Shown: positions 62,127 through 64,000 of the stretch, in pieces
Position numbering within the stretch: position 1 is the stretch's first letter
How the letters are laid out: every line of letters starts with the position of its first letter
Notes under the pieces: model-generated
Told to the model about the DNA's origin: nothing
The model's database searches: none
Seen by the model: only the letters and a program-made list of their open reading frames with translations
Assembly: GCA_016715195.1 (NCBI GenBank)
Contig: JADKBB010000016.1
Coordinates: 62,001 to 126,000, forward strand
DNA from: Candidatus Villigracilis proximus
Lineage (GTDB): Bacteria; Chloroflexota; Anaerolineae; Anaerolineales; Villigracilaceae
Direction: 5' to 3'
Length of the DNA: 64,000 nucleotides
Position numbers and translations under genes: made by a program

Positions 62127-63591
62127 ATGGTTCAGGGAATGACATCATCAAAACGAATTCTCGTCACTGGAGCAACCGGCTACATTGCCAGTAGATTAAT
62201 TCCGCAGTTATTGGAACGAGGGTATCCGGTCTGCGCCCTTGCAAGACAACCTCAGCGCCTTAAAAGTCGCCGCTGGTTTTCGCAGGTGGAGATGACCGAA
62301 GGCGATGTGATGAAGCCGGCTACGCTTAAACCTGCCCTCGAAGGCGTACACACCGCCTATTACCTGATCCACAACATGTCCAGCGGACATGGCTATACAG
62401 AGCGCGAATTGGACGCCGCCCGAAATTTTGTACAAGCTGCCGAAGCCGCCGGAGTGAGTCACATTATTTATCTCGGCGGCCTCGCAGACGAAGAACAGCA
62501 CATCGCGCCGCACATGCGCTCACGAATTGAAACAGGCGCAACTCTGCGGCAGGGAAGTGTGCCCGTCACTGAATTTCGCGCGGGCGTAGTGGTTGGCTCC
62601 GGCAGCATCTCCTTTGAGATGATCCGCTTTATGACCGAGTTGTTCCCGGTTATCCCAGCGCCAGTCTGGGTCAAGAGTAAGTCACAGCCGATTGCGACTC
62701 AAAACGTGATCGATTATCTGCTGGCCGCGTTGAACAACCATAATGGACAGGGTCAGGTCTTCGAGATCGGCGGCCCCGATATTTCAACTTACAAAGATCT
62801 CATGCTGCATTACGCACGCATTCGCGGACATAAACGCAGTTTCTTTCTCCTGCCGTATGTTCCCGTTTGGTTCATGGCTTTCGGCATTGGCCTCACCACG
62901 CCGGTACCGCGTCCGATCGCGTATGCGCTCGTGGGCGGGTTATCGAGTGACAGCGTGGTGATGCACGATACCGCGCGCAAGATCTATCCCGAAGTGAATC
63001 TCGTCGATTTTGAATCAGCTACAAAGGAAGCCCTGACTCGTTTACATCCGCTTTAAGATCGAACGCGTTTGGGAGTCAGAATCAGACTCCGACTTCGGAA
63101 GTCTGCCAGAGCACAAGCTAAACGATCAAGTTGTTAAAAAGACTTCCGAAGTCTTTTTAACACTCAAACATGAAGGCTTTTTTATCGATCATCGCGAGAC
63201 ACAAATAAATGCCGACATCAAAAAAGTTTTCGATGTAATTACAAACATGGGCAACAAAAAAAACTGGCCTTACGCAAACTGGTTATGGAAACTGCGCGGC
63301 TTTTTTGGCATTAGAAAATTTAGTCCCAATGCCGGCTATGATTATTATCAAGTGGATGTGATCGAGCCTGAGAAATTACTTCTTTTGCATTCACAGCTCA
63401 AAGCTCCCGGCGAAGGCTGGATGGAATGGCGCGTGGAAAAACGCGCGCAAGGCACGCGATTAATGCAAACGGTTTACTTCACTCCGCATGGTCTGGGTGG
63501 TTTTTTATATTGGATCCTGTTCCATCCTGTTCACACTTTTGTCTTTCGTGGACTGATAAAAAAAATCGCGGCGCACTCAGTGGTAAAATAA
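62127..63591 (+). CDS. SDR (YbjT-like) with C-terminal DUF2867, frame broken
   Basis: The first 310 residues are an atypical short-chain dehydrogenase/NmrA-like domain (ILVTGATGYIASRLIPQLL; YLIHNMS). The frame hits a stop at 63054-63056. The next frame reads on without interruption (FKIERVWESES...EGFFIDHRETQINAD...NWPYANWLW...) to 63591 and is a DUF2867 domain, the usual C-terminal partner. One extra base near 63030-63055 explains it (length 3n+1), giving about 487 residues. The domain linker holds two small palindromes (63091-63161). Substrate unknown. Confidence 0.8.
63091..63161. repeat. Two GACTTC/GAAGTC palindromes inside the SDR-DUF2867 linker
   Basis: GACTTCGGAAGTC (63091-63103) and a 14-bp stem (63133-63146 with 63148-63161, core GACTTCCGAAGTC) lie 30 bases apart and are read in frame. 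They resemble terminator or repeat hairpins but sit in coding DNA. Confidence 0.6.
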
Positions 63592-63601
63592 AAAATAGTA
63601 A

Positions 63602-63712
63602 TAACGGTCAGCAAGCGGCGAAGCCGGTGGAATTCCGGCACTGTCGCGCAACTGTGAAGTTAGTTAAGTAAACTAACCAAGTCAGGTCGCCCGCTCTGGT
63701 CGGTTCGCCACA
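63602..63712 (+). ncRNA. Cobalamin riboswitch
   Basis: The core GCCGGTGGAATTCCGGCACTG, then TCGCGCAACTGTGAA (about 63623-63658), followed by AAGTCAGGTCGCCCGCTCTGG (63679-63699), matches the cobalamin riboswitch pattern (the paired GGTGGAATTCC stem, GCACTGTCGCGCAACTGT and a B12-box-like AGTCAGG). It lies about 200 bases before a lipoprotein gene. It should turn expression down when cobalamin is high. Confidence 0.85.
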
Positions 63713-63761
63713 CTCTCGCAAAAGGAGGTGGATGACGGCTTGCACGGATTGCCTCTCCCCC

Positions 63762-63793
63762 TCCCCAGTCATCGGCTGGGGATTTTGATTCTT
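63762..63793 (+). terminator. Hairpin downstream of the riboswitch
   Basis: TCCCCAG (63762-63768) pairs with CTGGGGA (63776-63782), loop TCATCGG, followed by TTTTGATTCTT. It is a plausible riboswitch-controlled terminator. Confidence 0.5.
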
Positions 63794-63808
63794 GTTTGGC
63801 TGCTTGTA

Positions 63809-63870
63809 AAACCCTAAAGGTCTTTTTTAGACATCGGGTTTTATGAAAGCAGAGGAGACCTTTAGGGTTT
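63809..63870. repeat. Long inverted repeat before the final gene
   Basis: A 15-bp arm (63809-63823) pairs with 63856-63870. A GGGTTTT in the loop (63837-63843) could pair with the same upstream arm instead, so two exclusive folds are possible. It lies between the riboswitch and the start codon. Confidence 0.5.
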
Positions 63871-63915
63871 CCTTGTTTAGTAAATAATTTTTTTATACAA
63901 AACTGGAGATGTAAA

Positions 63916-64000
63916 ATGTTTCGCAAAACTTTACTTTTGACTTTATTGCTGGCGCTCTTGATTGCAGGATGCGCCCCCGCTGCCGAAGCCCCTATTTCAG
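63916..64000 (+). CDS. Lipoprotein (partial), cobalamin-regulated
   Basis: Only the first 28 codons are inside the window: a signal peptide MFRKTLLLTLLLALLIAGC with lipobox LIAGC (Cys19), then APAAEAP. CTGGAG precedes the ATG. Since it follows a cobalamin riboswitch, it is likely the substrate-binding lipoprotein of a B12 or related ABC transporter. This is inference from position only. Confidence 0.6.
   Translation, partial: MFRKTLLLTLLLALLIAGCAPAAEAPIS

Overview
The window reads as a chromosomal segment of a Chloroflexota bacterium, most likely class Anaerolineae. This is inferred from several lipoproteins and membrane proteins with Thr/Pro-rich linkers, the gene repertoire, short palindromic and heptamer-like dispersed repeats, and moderate GC. 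No rRNA or tRNA gene, transposase, phage gene or CRISPR array was seen. At least seven genes are broken by single-base indels, mostly in short homopolymers. A 1.15 kb stretch of near-pure G/C runs (about 54019-55173) and a smaller one (27871-27905) do not look biological. Both point to an unpolished long-read assembly, so the broken genes are better read as intact genes with sequence errors than as pseudogenes.

Layout: 1-90 carries three DnaA-box-like sites in direct order, a possible piece of oriC. 156-2776 (minus) holds a CAD-like dihydroorotase and a uracil/xanthine permease whose leader contains a terminator-like hairpin. 3033-4434 is NADP isocitrate dehydrogenase. 5150-12176 carries two complete complex II operons back to back: a fumarate-reductase-like set (A-C-D-B) and a canonical succinate dehydrogenase set (C-D-A-B). 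With icd this forms a TCA/anaerobic respiration block. 12302-18401 is mixed: PhzF, TfoX-like, SnoaL-like, a lipoprotein, SMR efflux and an ABC exporter. 19277-23200 encodes a 1307-residue protein with the layout of mammalian soluble adenylyl cyclase (two cyclase domains, NTPase, TPR).

23275-27805 is a run of small stress or housekeeping proteins (cupin, TPR, MOSC, DUF4287/5655, DinB-like, YdeI-like, HD hydrolase). 28088-31944 has MarC, a secreted M1 peptidase and a lipoprotein sulfatase. 32029-36537 is the most unusual locus: a coiled-coil protein, a membrane protein with a cytosolic roadblock/longin-like segment and an extracytoplasmic SH3 domain, a Ras/Rab-like small GTPase and a PAS-GAF-HD-GYP protein, tightly packed on one strand. 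I infer an envelope-to-cytoplasm signalling module ending in cyclic-di-GMP turnover. 36681-41143 is a MarR regulator with an asymmetric heterodimeric ABC exporter.

41214-53998 contains Nudix, acyltransferase, HAD, a histidine kinase, an MBL-fold protein, asparaginase, endonuclease III, YbaK, folK, an AIM24-like protein, an FAH-family protein and a class V aminotransferase. The last of these runs into the artefact zone. 55174-58445 has YwbE, a 7TM histidine kinase with its response regulator, and a methyltransferase. 58644-62092 holds two paralogous lipoproteins flanking a trimethylamine/histamine-dehydrogenase-family enzyme. The window closes with an SDR-DUF2867 protein and a cobalamin riboswitch ahead of a truncated lipoprotein gene.
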